Of a stretch of DNA of 64,000 nt, positions 35,802 through 47,804 are shown in pieces. Origin of the DNA: Liolophura sinensis (lineage: Eukaryota > Mollusca > Polyplacophora > Chitonida > Chitonidae); NCBI RefSeq assembly GCF_032854445.1, contig NC_088297.1, positions 15,635,127 to 15,699,126 on the forward strand, read 5' to 3'. Made by a program: the position numbers and the translations under genes. Position 1 is the stretch's first letter. Each line of letters starts with the position of its first letter. The notes below the pieces were generated by a model. That model saw only the letters and a program-made list of their open reading frames with translations. It did no database searches and had not been told where the DNA came from.

Positions 35802-35814
35802 GAATTTGTAATAA

Positions 35815-36780
35815 CATGCTAACTGTCACGTGTGCACCTTAAAGACCCATGAGAGAAAACGTCAATGAATGAAACCAAAAAAAAGAGAAAAAAAACCCCA
35901 AAACAAATGCATGTGACATCTTTGTTTGGGTGTCTAAGTTGTATATGTATACATATATGTATATACAAGGAGTGTACTTTTGCATATTATGTGCGCATGC
36001 ATTTTCCCAGCTGTTATTGGATCACTACGTAAACACGTCACTGAAAACGACATGCCTGGGGACATATACGTTGATTACAAAGCCATACATTTAGCAACAA
36101 CATTAATACCCTGCAGGTATACAAACGGGCAGGCCTTGTTTACAATAGAGTGTACAGGACTTGCCCTCTGGTGAGATTGTGTAGACCGAATGTCTGCGAT
36201 ACCCGAGCTAATATCTCTGCAGTGATTAACGGTCATGTTGAATACAGGCTCTCAGCCCTTAATATACGTGTATGTGTAAGTAGTCAGCTGGGAATGTGGC
36301 TGTTGTTTGATACCAGGGACTAGGATAAATCTCTGTCTGGGCATTCCTTGTGGTAACCGACCTACACTTAACACTGTAATTTCAGCAGCAAAAGCTGATG
36401 GACACGAATCTGTCTTCGCGCTATAAGACCTCGTGCCCGTGTAACGAACAGACTCCCTCGCCTGTGTATAATGATCTACCTGTATACCGACATGTTGTTT
36501 ACCTGAAGTATTGAGTTGTGAGGGACCCCAGGTGATTTAGAGTCTGGTTTGGTCCAATAGGCACTCGGCTCATTATCTGAACATGCAGGTTTATCGGACA
36601 CACTATGTATGTGTGTAGGAATCGATGTGTATCTATATGTATATATGAGATGCTCGGTTGTGGAGGTGTGTCAGGTATACTTTATACCTGGCGCGAGGCC
36701 GTGTTTTATCTCGGTCACTCCGATTTCCTTTACCTACGATTTCCTTTTATGCATGCATAAACCTGACTGCGCTAGTTAGC
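35815..36780. other. Intronic sequence, nothing recognised
   Basis: No domain, RNA gene or clear repeat seen; a short A-rich tract lies at 35876-35905. Confidence 0.4.
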
Positions 36781-36787
36781 AGTACAT

Positions 36788-37000
36788 GTAGTTATTTTTT
36801 ATTTATTTATTTATTTGGTTGGTGTTGTGCGCAGTACTTAAAAAATATTTCCCTTATACGACGGTGGCCAGCATTAGGATGGGAGGAAACCGGGCAGAGT
36901 CCAAAGGAAACCCAAGACCACCCGCAGGATGCGGTCAGACCTTTCCACATACGACAGGAGAGGAAACCAGTATATGCTGGCACGCTAATCACCTCGGCCA
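36788..37000 (-). mobile_element. RUDI-like SINE, diverged
   Basis: TTATTTATTTATTTGGTTGG then CCTTATACGACGGTGGCCAG and CCCGCAGGATGCGGTCAGAC. The head side is degenerate. Short frames across it on both strands are artefacts. Confidence 0.82.
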
Positions 37001-37499
37001 CTGCACATTATAAGTGCAAAATTCTTGTCTTCCGGAAGACTTTACTTTTATCCTTTTACAGAATGACCTGAAATAATAAACAGAAAGGGTCTGGTATACG
37101 CTAATATCCCAAACACCAACCCACTGCGTTAAACACCAAATGCAAATATTTTTTATATCAGTAAATATAAAAAAAAAGTAGGTCTACAGTTAGTTCTACA
37201 GCAAAAGTACAGACGCCTTTTCACTCTGTGCGAACAAGCCATTAGAAAGTGAATTAAAATTAGAAGTACATATATACTTGACCACATCCGGACCACATTA
37301 TTATATTTATATAGCTCTGGCATGGTTTTGCAGCTTTGTAGCTGAACGAATCATTTAATCAATCGATACATCAAACTATCACGATTTCCTGCCTACCGGG
37401 TGCGTAAAGGGCTTCCCTGTTTGAATGTGGTCCGTTGTTGAGTATATGTAATAAAATACCTTCGTGCCATGCATTGTTCCGTTCGCACCGTTTTCCTGG

Positions 37500-37963
37500 G
37501 GCAGCAAACAAGGGAAGCTTCTGATTGGCCGAAAACCGATGGTTCGATGCACGTAAAGGTGGTGCTATATGTTTATTGCTGAGACTCGTCCTTTGAAGTG
37601 GTTTGTTAGGTCACGTGACCTTTGGTACGAGCCGGAGACATGCACAGCCGGAGCTGAATCCCAGCAGTATATGGCGTGTAAAAATAGTTGTCATTTATAT
37701 GGACTTGACACAGTTTTTGCCGGGTCAGGTTGTCATTAATATACTTGCGCGTTTAGGCCTATACATCCTGATCGTATATAATATAGTACTTATAGTCTTC
37801 CAGTATGTTATAGACAGTTTTGTAGTATTGGACAGAAAGACTTCGTTGTTCACAGTCAGAGTTTGAGAACTGTGTGTGTCTTTGTGCATGGGCATATAGA
37901 CGGATCAGTTATACCTTGAAAGACGCGTGTATTACATACCTCGTGATTCGATCGATTAACCAG
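37500..37963 (+). promoter_or_regulatory. Possible alternative promoter and 5' exon ending at a splice donor
   Basis: An inverted CCAAT box (GATTGGCC near 37523) and a TCACGTGACC E-box (37611-37620) lie upstream of a stretch that ends TTAACCAG/GTGAGATAC (donor at 37964). It could be a non-coding 5' exon of the ankyrin gene joining the 48358 acceptor, with translation from 48392. The 87-codon frame at 37603 begins at TTG, so it is not a supported gene. Low certainty. Confidence 0.25.
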
Positions 37964-38039
37964 GTGAGATACATATTTTATCTGTTTATCTGTTACATAA
38001 TGACAGTTTACTAGCTTTTATTCCATGTGATTTCTACAC

Positions 38040-39200
38040 TTTTAAGGTGCAGATAGTTTCTTTAACTGGCTTATTGAGCCTCATTTACACTTTTGAACTG
38101 AGGATAGTTAGGTAGACAAGTTTATCCAGCTTTAGTTTCAGTTTTGAACTGATGATAATTACGCAAACTAGATTATTCAGCGTCGTTTACCGTATCAGCG
38201 TTAGTTACAGTTTTAAACTGAGGATAGTTACGTAGACTACCTTATTCAGCGTTAGTTGCAATTTTCAACTGAGATAGTAAGACAGACTAGCTTATTCAGC
38301 GTGGGTTGCAGGTTTAAACTGAGGATAGTTACTTAAACTAGCTTATTCAGCGTCAGTTACAATTTTAACCTGATGATAGATAGGTAGACTAGCTTATTTA
38401 GCAGTTTTAAACTGGTTATAGTTATGTAGACTAGCGTATTCAGGGCCGTTTACAGTTCTGAAATGGGGATAATTACGTAGACTAGCTTATTCAGCGTTAA
38501 TTGCAGTTTTCAACCGAGGACAGTTAGGTATACTAGCTTATTCAGCTTTGGTTTCAGTTTTAAACTGAGGATAGTTACGTAAACTAGCTTATTCAGCGTC
38601 AGTTACTGTTTTAAACCGAAGATAGTTTGGTAGACTAGCTTATTCAGCGTTAGTTTCAGTTTTAAACCAAGGATAGTTACTCATTTAGTTACTGATACTC
38701 AGGATAGTTACATCTGCTTGCTGATTCACAGCTATATTTACACTTTTTAACTGATTATGGTTATATGAAAGTAATTGCACAATGTGACTGGAGACAGTTA
38801 CATTTTACTAGCTTATTCAGTCAGTTAGAGTTTTAAACTGCGGAAAGCTACATTACTGTAACTAATTTATTCAGATAGTTATAGTTTTAAACTGTGGATA
38901 GTTACATTACAGTAACCATCTTATTCAGTCAGTTACAGTTTTTAAACTGAGGATAATTGCATTATCTAGCTGATTCTGTCAGTTACATTTTTATACTGAG
39001 GGTAGTTATGTCTACTTACTTATTCATAGTCACATTTACACTTTTCAACTGATAATAATGACAATTGCATTTACTACAAAGTATTTTTCGGCGTCATTTA
39101 CAGATTTAAAAGGAGAATAGTTACAATTTTAGTCTAGGGGACAGTTGTATTTTACGTGTCATTTAGACTTTTAGATTGAGGATAGTTACATTGACTGCCT
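38040..39200. repeat. 51-bp degenerate satellite
   Basis: About 20 diverged copies of a unit of about 51 bp with TTTTAAACTGAGGATAGTTA, CGTAGACTAGCTTATTCAGC and GTTAGTTACAG. Frames are heavily interrupted. Confidence 0.88.
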
Positions 39201-40796
39201 TATTTGGTTTTGTCTGCTGCTGTTGGTCAAGAAATTCGAAAGCCACCTGATCAGGTGCTCTTGGTAGGGCCTACATGCCATTGTATCTGTTACTCACAGC
39301 ATTGACGGGTATGGTACATGTATAAATTAAAAGAAATCGGCAGTTGTTCATGTACATTACTAAACTGTGACCTCTCGTGCCATTATATTAAAAGAGCAAC
39401 CGATTTCACCGGGTATCAGTCATCATTAACGTCATATGTTTAACCAGAATGCCATGTAAAACTTGTGAAATGTAGAAATTAAGAAAGAGGACGGGAAATT
39501 CTTGCGTACTATCGTTAAATAGATATCAGTCGGTCAATCAATCGATCAAATAGCAAATCCAACGCAACTGCAGCTTTCCCTGTTAAACACACTGTGAGCA
39601 GTAATCTGGGAGCAGGTTTGAAATACTATAACCATTAATGTATTAACGTTTACCTATGCATATGAATGCAAGCCTACCTATAAATAATAAATATGTTTAC
39701 CCATATACCACAAAGTAGCAACATATAAATTATTCGTGTGTTTCACAGGTATATAGGCCTATTAAGTCGTGCTTATATACCGCTCTGGTCATGCCTCCTG
39801 ACGTAAAGCCGCAATCAAACCAGCGACCTCCCCATATAATGCTATTCATGCAGACACATATATATTCAGACCGCAGCCTATGTCAGTGTATTCATGTATA
39901 TGCTGTATAGATGCATTGTCGGTTTTGTATTATGGTGTATAAAAAGGGGTAAACACAAGAGACTATATATATGTAGAGACATTTGTTTTGCATCTGGTTA
40001 GAGTATGACTGTAACCCAAAGAACGTGAGGTGGCCATATGTGGATGTTGTTGTCCTTATCCCTTCCACCCTGCCCGACCCCCTCCTGTCATTATAAGCAT
40101 ACGCCCATCACGATGTAGAGCGTGAATTCTGAGGGCAACGCCTGTCTCTTAAAAAATAAAGAGTTGAAGTTGTGACAGGTGTTCACGGTATATCCTGGTT
40201 GTTGTCAGTATATAGGGTGATGTTTTTTTTCTTCATGCATTATTATTAGTGTGTTTTGGACTCCTGTTCAAACGGGCCTAAAAATAGGACATATACTCTC
40301 ATGATAACATAACGTAAATGACCTAAAAATTTGTCCATTGCTAAGTTGCTACTTAAACCTCAGTCTGACAGTTCAGCTGATCTTATGAAGGTGTTCTGAG
40401 GTTTATTTTGACTCTTTGACATTTTGACATTTATGATATACACGTGTGCGTGGTGCTGTCTTTTTACCTCGATATGATCATTGATACAGGCTTTTCCTTT
40501 GAATTATGTATTAATTCTATTCATGAATTAATTATCCCCGTAAATAGGCTCTTCTACGTTCTCATACATCACCTATAGGGTAATTTTTTTTCACTGTATA
40601 TATATATTTGTTACCATAGCGAAGCTAAACTAGGCCTGTACCCTTTATAATTAATGCTGCATGTTGCGGTCTTGGTTTATTGTGATCTTTGAAGATAAAT
40701 CTTTTTTTTATGGATAAAGCCTAGTGTTATTTTGCTTACTATATATAGTATCGTACGATTGATGAAAATGGGCAGGCCACCATGCAGTTTTGGTGG
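39201..40796. other. Intronic sequence, nothing recognised
   Basis: AT-rich, no clear repeats or coding frames. GTATATAAATTAT-like and polypyrimidine stretches are non-specific. Confidence 0.4.
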
Positions 40797-41012
40797 TTAT
40801 ACACACAGAAATATTAATCTGTTAATTTTAACACAGAATCTGTTGTCTGAGTGATGATAAAATGTATTCTGCTCTTGCAGCAGATTGTTCTGTTAAATAT
40901 AATACACGTATTCTATTAATTCAACTAAAGAATGCATTAGATTAACAGGATATTGTATTGAATGTGATTGGATAATGCGTTATAATAACAGAATACATTC
41001 TAGCATCACTGA
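40797..41012. mobile_element. MITE M1, right-truncated copy
   Basis: Left AATCTGTTAATTTTAACACA and CTGTTGTCTGAGTGATGATA; right side stops at TTCTAGCATCACTGAATGAG and passes directly into a 35-bp tandem array. The truncation point is close to that of the M1 copy beside the 38-bp minisatellite in block Q. Confidence 0.78.
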
Positions 41013-41312
41013 ATGAGTACTCCCAGGGTACTGAATTAGCACGATTCCCAATTACACTCAAGGTACTGAATAAGCACGATTCCCGTTTAAACTCAGTGTA
41101 TTGAATAAGCATGATTCCCATTTACACTCAAGGTACTGAATAAGCACGATTCCCATTTACACTCAAGGTACTGAATAAGCACGATTCCCGTTTACACTCA
41201 GTGTATTGAATAAGCACGATTCCCATTTACACTCAGGGTACTGAATAAGCACGATTCCCATTTACACTCAGGGTATTGAATAAGCACGATTCCCATTTAC
41301 ACTCAGGTTACA
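41013..41312. repeat. 35-bp satellite, ~8-9 copies
   Basis: Unit GAATAAGCACGATTCCCATT plus TACACTCAGGGTACT, highly homogeneous except for the first copy. Confidence 0.95.
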
Positions 41313-41439
41313 AAAAAAAATTGGACACGTAATCCGAGTGGAACCCGTTTATATTTCCTTTCCAATTCTCTTATTATATACTTTTGAAAAAAAAATGAAA
41401 TAAAAAACTGGGAAATGTTCTGTTTTCATATAAATGATA

Positions 41440-41612
41440 AAATATAGTTGACGGGTGTTGAATGCTGTGTTCAGAAATCTTTCTCTTATATGACGGCAGC
41501 CTGCGGAAGGACGTGTGGTTTCCTCTCGCCATAATGCTGGCCGTCGTGGTGTAAGTGAAATATTCTTGAGCACGGAGTAAAACACCAATCAAATAAAAGA
41601 AAATACTAAATA
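41440..41612 (+). mobile_element. RUDI-like SINE, 5'-truncated and rearranged
   Basis: CTCGCCATAATGCTGGCCGT, AGTGAAATATTCTTGAGCAC and AACACCAATCAAATAAAAG give the 3' half. Upstream, TTCTCTTATATGACGGCAGC is an inverted body fragment, so the 5' part is scrambled. Confidence 0.75.
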
Positions 41613-41938
41613 TGTGACGCTAGTCACGTTTGTGGGTGGGGCAAACGGTATTCTACTATAGACTTCAGCCTTTTACATCTCTTCATGCATGCAGAATGTA
41701 TGGAGGAAAATGACGTCAGGCACTGACTCTAACGAAAAAATGAAAGATTTAAGCAGTGTTAGCCTTGAAGTCGAGGATTGGAACTGAACAAAAAACTTAC
41801 AAAAAACCCTCGTTTTCCTCGTTTTCGAATAAATACGTAATTGTGGCACTTGTACTGGCCTCTATCTTAATAAGAAAGTTTTCCAGTCATTCAAATGACT
41901 TTCCACGTATACATGTATACAGTATGTATGTGTGTGCT

Positions 41939-42049
<111 letters not shown>

Positions 42050-42439
42050 CGTGGCTTACGTGACATGAGGCCCGGAAATTGAAGAAGCAGGGGATTCCCC
42101 TGATTGTCGGAAAGTAACCTTCTGCGTGAACGGAAATTCTCGACACAGTTACGAACGAACTGATTGGCCGTCGAATTTCGTGTATAACCCGGACTCTCCT
42201 CCGAACGGACCCGGAAATGGTGATCATTGTCTTCCGATTTGCAGCTGTGGCTGATGAATATTCGTATAACTGACATCCATTCATGGGTAGGGGGATTTAG
42301 GACTTGATTGTTTATTATAACCAGATGTGATTTCTCACAATTTATCGAGGACGACTGGCCCACCTATATAAGACAGAAACCATGCATGTACATTTTTTCT
42401 TCCATTGAAGGATGATACGTGACATAGTGTGCCAGTAAT

Positions 42440-42572
42440 TTGGATCATCGTGCGATCTACATGGGTTCTGCCCGGCCTCCTCCACCATGGCCACCGTCAT
42501 ATAAGTAAAATAGTTTTCAGAATAGCATATAACGCCAGTCGAATAAATAAATAAATAAATAAATAAATAGAA
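42440..42572 (+). mobile_element. RUDI-like SINE, strongly diverged
   Basis: GGGTTCTGCCCGGCCTCCTC, CACCGTCATATAAGTAAAAT, AACGCCAGTCGAATAAATAA, ending in an (AAAT)n tail. Confidence 0.75.
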
Positions 42573-42734
42573 CTGAAACATTTTTATACTTGGAAATACT
42601 GCAATCTTGTTACTCTTTCTAGCAACGCCCTTACAGGCTATATACAAGAGCCTTGTTCAAATATACACGGCGCACAGCTGAAATAACTTTAACCGAATGG
42701 TTGCCATACAGCATGGCTTATATCCATAAATCTC

Positions 42735-42890
42735 CCGTCGTAAGTGGGAAGGTCTGTTAGCAACCTGCGGATGGTCGTGGGTTTTCCCCGGGCTCTGCCC
42801 GGTTTCCCCCCACCATAATGCTGGCCGCCGTCGCATAAGTGAAATATTCTTGAGTACGGCGTAAAACACCAATCAAATAAATAAAAAAAT
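42735..42890 (+). mobile_element. RUDI-like SINE, 5'-truncated
   Basis: TAAGTGGGAAGGTCTGTTAG, GGATGGTCGTGGGTTTTCCC, AACACCAATCAAATAAATAA. It is well conserved but lacks the tRNA head. Confidence 0.88.
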
Positions 42891-43007
42891 ATATCCATAC
42901 AACTTAATCTTAACAAGCTAATCCTTGGCATTACTTAGAATCGGGTTTTTGTCAGTGGTGAGCATCGCGATCATGTGACTCGGCTTGATAACTAAAAGAT
43001 CACAAAG

Positions 43008-43088
43008 GAATGACTCGATTCAGGATTGAACCCCGAATCTACAGTTTACAATGCAGAAGGTCTAGCCACTAAGTCACGCCAGCAGATC
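43008..43088 (-). repeat. tRNA-like SINE head (orphan)
   Basis: The reverse strand carries TGACTTAGTGGCTAGACC (A-box-like) and GGGGTTCAATCCTGAATC (B box) at tRNA spacing, followed by GAGTCATT as in family-B heads. The body is not evident, and it does not fold as an intact tRNA. Confidence 0.5.
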
Positions 43089-43099
43089 GTGTGAGAATG

Positions 43100-44290
43100 G
43101 ACATAGTTGTACTGAGTTTGCCATGGTTACGTTCATAATTGAACATCCGGGTTACTCGCAAGGACCAGGCGGCATACCCTAAACTTTACGTGGTACAATG
43201 CTATACCACTGCCTTGCAGTTTTCTCGACAACATATGTCAAACATTCATCCTATAGTATGCCCACCATTTATTAAAACCTGTCGTTGCCTCCATGGTCGT
43301 GGCAATCTAATTGTCGCCATGGTAACCTTCAAGGCGGTGTAAAGGTATTATTAAAACTGAGTGAAAAAGTTTTCAGTTCTTCCAAAAACAGAAAAAAAAA
43401 TCACAAATTTTTAAATAATGAGTACAAATTAACAGTACGGAAAATTCTATATTTTTGATCATTGACTCATAATACCGTTGTGGTAATATTGACCAATCAG
43501 TGTTTTACTGAAGCACTCTTCACTTTGAAGGCAAGTCTTAGACACACGCTTGTGTGGCTTATGTATAAGAGCCCTAGTTGGAGAAACAACTTTTCTGTGT
43601 AAACATATTTTGTGTATAAGCCTACTTGGACAAATATCCTGTTTCATCATATTATATATGCTTATCATGGTTTCCTTTCTGTGGTTTTTCAAGGATATCA
43701 CCGTGTACGTATGAGACAAGACCTTGTGCCCCGAGGTGATAAGCTAATGGCTATGACGCGTGGTGTATTTGAGTCTATGTTCTGTATATATGGTGTATAC
43801 AATGCAACACGAACGGCCCTCACGCTGCCACAATTGTAGGTTTTTTTTCGATACTTAAATCGCCAATAGTATTGCACGCGTCACTTATCATATCACAGAT
43901 GCAGTTCCTTTCCGGTGGTGCACTCAAAAGCTATAATGGTATGAAGACAGCCTGATTCCGTTTTTACCGTTGCTTGTGATATGTATGGTATATAAGCCTA
44001 CCCATGCGCCTTTAGCGGCGTTCATTATTATAGAGATCCAAGCGATTTGGTTTAAGTCCAATCCTGCAAATTTGTAGGAGGTCAGTTGTAGTAAAATTGT
44101 TCTATACAACATGTCAAAGCTGGAGAGATCGTGGGTACATAATCAATACATAAATATCTTAATTAGAAATTTTAATTAATAATTTTAATAGTTTAATCAT
44201 TTACTTCAGGTCTAACATCTTACTACAGAATGGTCCACGGGCGTCAGTTGCATTGTATGGAGGTTTGAAGAAACCACAGTATCAGCAGTA
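43100..44290. other. Intronic sequence, nothing recognised
   Basis: No domains, RNAs or clear repeats identified. Short frames (43139-43342, 43459-43719, 43612-43839) look random. Confidence 0.4.
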
Positions 44291-44291
44291 A

Positions 44292-44515
44292 AGACACACA
44301 CACACACACACACAAAAACTTGTATCGAAATCTAACAGAGCTTGTGTTACTTTCATTGAACACAGAAATGTGTACTTCACACATGTTTGTTACAAAACAA
44401 ATAAAACACAACCATTTGTAGAACCAAAATGAGGTACTTTATGTTATATGCAACTTGTTTGTGTTCAAACAACACAAGTGTTTTTGGTGTAAATGACACT
44501 TTGCATTAACTCTCC
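44292..44515. mobile_element. MITE family M2, copy 2
   Basis: Shares with 33706-33937 the ordered motifs GAAATCTAACA, GAACACAGAAATGTGT, GAACCAAAATGAGGTA and the terminal AACACAAGTGTTTTTGGTGT. It begins inside an (AC)n tract. Confidence 0.66.
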
Positions 44516-44664
44516 TCCCCTCTCCATTTGCATATCGGCTGAAGTGTTTGTTGCATTTATTTGTTGTTTTTTTTTTTAAACAATGTGCAGAGTCACTTTC
44601 CTTATCCCTTCTCTCCAATATTGTGGCACCCATCTTATTAGTAAGAGAATTATTGTTTTCTTTT

Positions 44665-44727
44665 GTTTGGCTGCGCTGGTGTGGTGTGGGTGTAGGTGGC
44701 GTGGGAAGGTGCGGGAGGGGGTGGTTA
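44665..44727 (+). other. G-rich tract
   Basis: GGTGTGGGTGTAGGTGGCGT and GGGAAGGTGCGGGAGGGGGT. A weak quadruplex candidate, otherwise unremarkable. Confidence 0.4.
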
Positions 44728-44729
44728 TA

Positions 44730-45730
44730 GGACTTTTATTTATTTATATATAAACTCTGTAATTCGATGATTTTTGATCCCCTGGTATATAGCACAAATA
44801 GCTTGAATAATCCTCTACCTCCCAGGAATATCGCCTTTATCCCTTATTAGGCCCCATAAGGCAAGGGGTTGCTTGGATTGAGTTGTGGCTGGGAACTCAG
44901 GGGTGTTCTGCTTGGGAACACCTGATGACATACTGAAATAGGATCCATGCTAACTTTGAAGATACAGCGCTAAAACTGATAATTTAAAGGCATAAATTGC
45001 AGAGATATTGCTTGGCTTTGTTCCGTGTGCATGGACCTTGAATGTTCTCGAATGACGAGTTCACACAGTGCTATTAGGCTTACACCATCGTCCATTATTT
45101 GTCCAATATACGACAGACTTGATCTTTATTTAGACAGAATACTACGTTGTTGATGTTAAGGGGTATTGTATATTCGTATAGCAGCCGTTAATCAAAATGG
45201 ACGTTCCGAGTCAATAATCGCAGGAACTATGTTCTTACGTAACAAATGCGACGCTTTCGTATAAAGGAGGCATACAGACGCTACGCAAACTGCACATGTA
45301 TAGTGTTCACCCTACCATATCCTTCAAGTATAAAAGAAAGTGATTGGATTTAAAAAAAAATTGAGAAAAGCGTGTCTTTCACGAAGAAATAAATATGTAC
45401 TGTTTCAAATAAATGCATGGCCAATATACAGCTGAGACTAGTAATTGATGTGATGATTGCATTTGATTTGATTTGATTGGAGCTTTATATAATATTTCAC
45501 AATGTCATAATACAGCGGCAGCTATGAACGGGAATAACATCGGCTGTGTCCTTAACTGACACACACGGTAAAAACCTTCACAACTGTTAGCAATGAATAT
45601 AAAACGTATGTACAGATGCAGCTTCAAAATCAATGTACAATAATAAAATTTTACTTGTTTGACCGATTTGACTTTGTTTACAGAAACAGGGTGCCTGCGG
45701 TAAACTATCACCTTGTATAACCAGGTACAC
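44730..45730. other. Intronic sequence, nothing recognised
   Basis: No supported features. A minus frame of 92 codons (45505-45783) overlaps the following SINE and is unlikely to be real. Confidence 0.4.
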
Positions 45731-45746
45731 CGGACAGAACGCCTTA

Positions 45747-45982
45747 ATTTATTTATTTGACTCGTTTTTGCGCATATACTCAAGGATATTTCACCTATAC
45801 AACGACAGCCAGCAATATGGTTGGGGGAAACCGGATATTGCCCCGGGGAAACCCACGACCATCGGCAGGATGCACGCAGACCGTCTCACCTACGGCCGGA
45901 GACAAAGCCAGCATAAGCAGGACTTGAACTCACAGTGACCGTTGGTGAGAAGCGTCTGGGTCATTGCGCCGCTCTAGGCCCT
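45747..45982 (-). mobile_element. RUDI-like SINE, near full length with target-site duplication
   Basis: Reversed copy: TTTATTTATTTGACTCGTTT, CACCTATACAACGACAGCC and the B box as GGACTTGAACTCACAGTG. Flanks CAGAACGCCTTA (45735-45746) and CAGAACGCCCTA (45983-45994) are a 12-bp duplication with one mismatch, so the insertion is older than the one at 35536. Confidence 0.9.
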
Positions 45983-45999
45983 CAGAACGCCCTACCGCA

Positions 46000-46960
46000 A
46001 CCTGGCAGTCCTACTAACCAGATATGTAATAAACAGAGATGCTTGTAGGAGCCTTATACCTCATTGTAAAATAAAATCAATCGCAGGCATATATGGCCAA
46101 GTTGGGCGTTTTTAATTATCCTTCGCAGACAACAATGGCAAGATCTTGTTTCACTGTCCTTGGACCAGTTTTACGAACAGATTTATTACCCTTTGGTAAT
46201 GATTACTTTTAACATTAGTATAACCAATGACCAGCTGCTCAACTAAAAGAAGGTAGATAAGGGAGGCAACCAGTTTATATTTTTGTATAAAATTTGCTAA
46301 GCAAACTCTTTTTCTTTGTTCTTTTGACGGTGAACTTTTATGGCAAGCTGTTTTGGTATTTGTTATCTGTAAAATATATACATAAGTGCAAAAGTAAACC
46401 AAAAAAAGAAAGCAATTGTACGTATGCTCCTCTAAAACACAAATGCTAAAATGCCAACGTGTGTTAAAATTATACAAAATGTCAAAGGAATGCGGAATCG
46501 ATTCTGGCTAGAGTGCCCAGCCTAAGCTGAGGTTTAGGTATCGCAGATTTATTCAAACGTGAAAACCGTTTATTCAAGTCTGCAGAGTTTAACTTATCTC
46601 CCTTGTCGACCAATCAGCGTCGATTTTGTATCCCTTTAAATAGTCTAAAATATGCCCGTCAACATCTTATAAAACCACCTAAAAGTGTTAATTTGACATA
46701 CGACTGACAGCATTTTCTAATTTTCAATTTGTAAGTGGTAAAAGTGAAGAAATCTTTGAAATGATGCCTTCACACTGCTTATACCTATATCGCTGAGTAA
46801 AATGAGATTCCAACATAAAGCATCGTTGGCCGTCTACGCAACAAAAGACACTGTTTATATGAATGAATGTACGAATGAAAGTATGGACTTGACTGAATAT
46901 GCACAGAGTAACACCAATTCGGCAACATAAACTGTTCAAAAAAGAAGATTTGCTCAAAAA
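46000..46960. other. Intronic sequence, nothing recognised
   Basis: A minus frame of 108 codons at 46151-46477 has no recognisable domain, and no flanking signals support it. Confidence 0.4.
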
Positions 46961-46964
46961 TAGT

Positions 46965-47200
46965 GTAACATGCCAGCGCGGCACAATGACCCTTGCAGAT
47001 GTGGTCGTTGTGAGTTCAGATCACGCTCACTTCCTTTCCGTTGGTACGTGGAAAGGCCTTCCAGCAACCTGCGGCTGGTTGTGGATTTCCCAGGGGTTCT
47101 GCCTGTTTCTTCTCACCATAATGCTGACCACCGCCGTATATAAGTGAAATATTCTTGGGTACAGCGTACAACACGAATAAAATAAAATAAATAAATGAAA
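46965..47200 (+). mobile_element. RUDI-like SINE, diverged, with partial head
   Basis: AATGACCCTTGCAGATGTGG, B box GAGTTCAGATCACGC, GAAAGGCCTTCCAGCAACCT, GTGAAATATTCTTGGGTACA, tail AATAAAATAAAATAAATAAA. Confidence 0.84.
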
Positions 47201-47804
47201 CAAAAACGTATACAGGCAGTAACGCAATCTGCGTATCCACTATATTCAGGGCTGTTGAAAATCATAAACAACGATTGAAGGTGTTGGAGACTGGTGGGGA
47301 TTATATATATGTTCGAATTTTTACACTATGCTCAAGACTGCCATGCATTTGCGACGGTAATCTGTATATTGGGTGGTGTATACCGGAGTACCCTGGTTTA
47401 TGAAAGTTAAACATTACATAGTGGATTAACAGCTGCACAGTTTAAAACAATCTATGGTTCTTTGTTTGTTCTGTACTTATGCTCCCTGTCATAAAAGCCT
47501 GAAGTGGTCAGCAAGCTTTACTGACCGATTTATTGCGGGAACCATGTGTGCCTAGCAGAGTTGGTTATACCCAATCTATAACGTTTCTTTAATTATTGTG
47601 AAGTTTGCTATCTGCATGCAGTGCAACTAGCTATAAGCTAGCGAGTTTGTTACGTCTATTGTTTAAAGAAGACCATAACCGAGTTAGTTAAGCGATTAAG
47701 GATTTTCTTAACTATTTGTAACTATAATGAAAACCTTGTTCTCTTTAGGAAAAGTTTATCTGACACATGTAACAGATAAATGTATGCACGTAGCGCAAAG
47801 TATA

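Noticed and set aside
37603-37866. 87-codon hydrophobic frame as a small membrane protein
   Set aside because: It begins at TTG and has no ATG in a good position; the hydrophobicity follows from AT-rich sequence.
46151-46477. 108-codon minus frame
   Set aside because: No domain, no splice or promoter support, and AT-rich composition equal to its surroundings.
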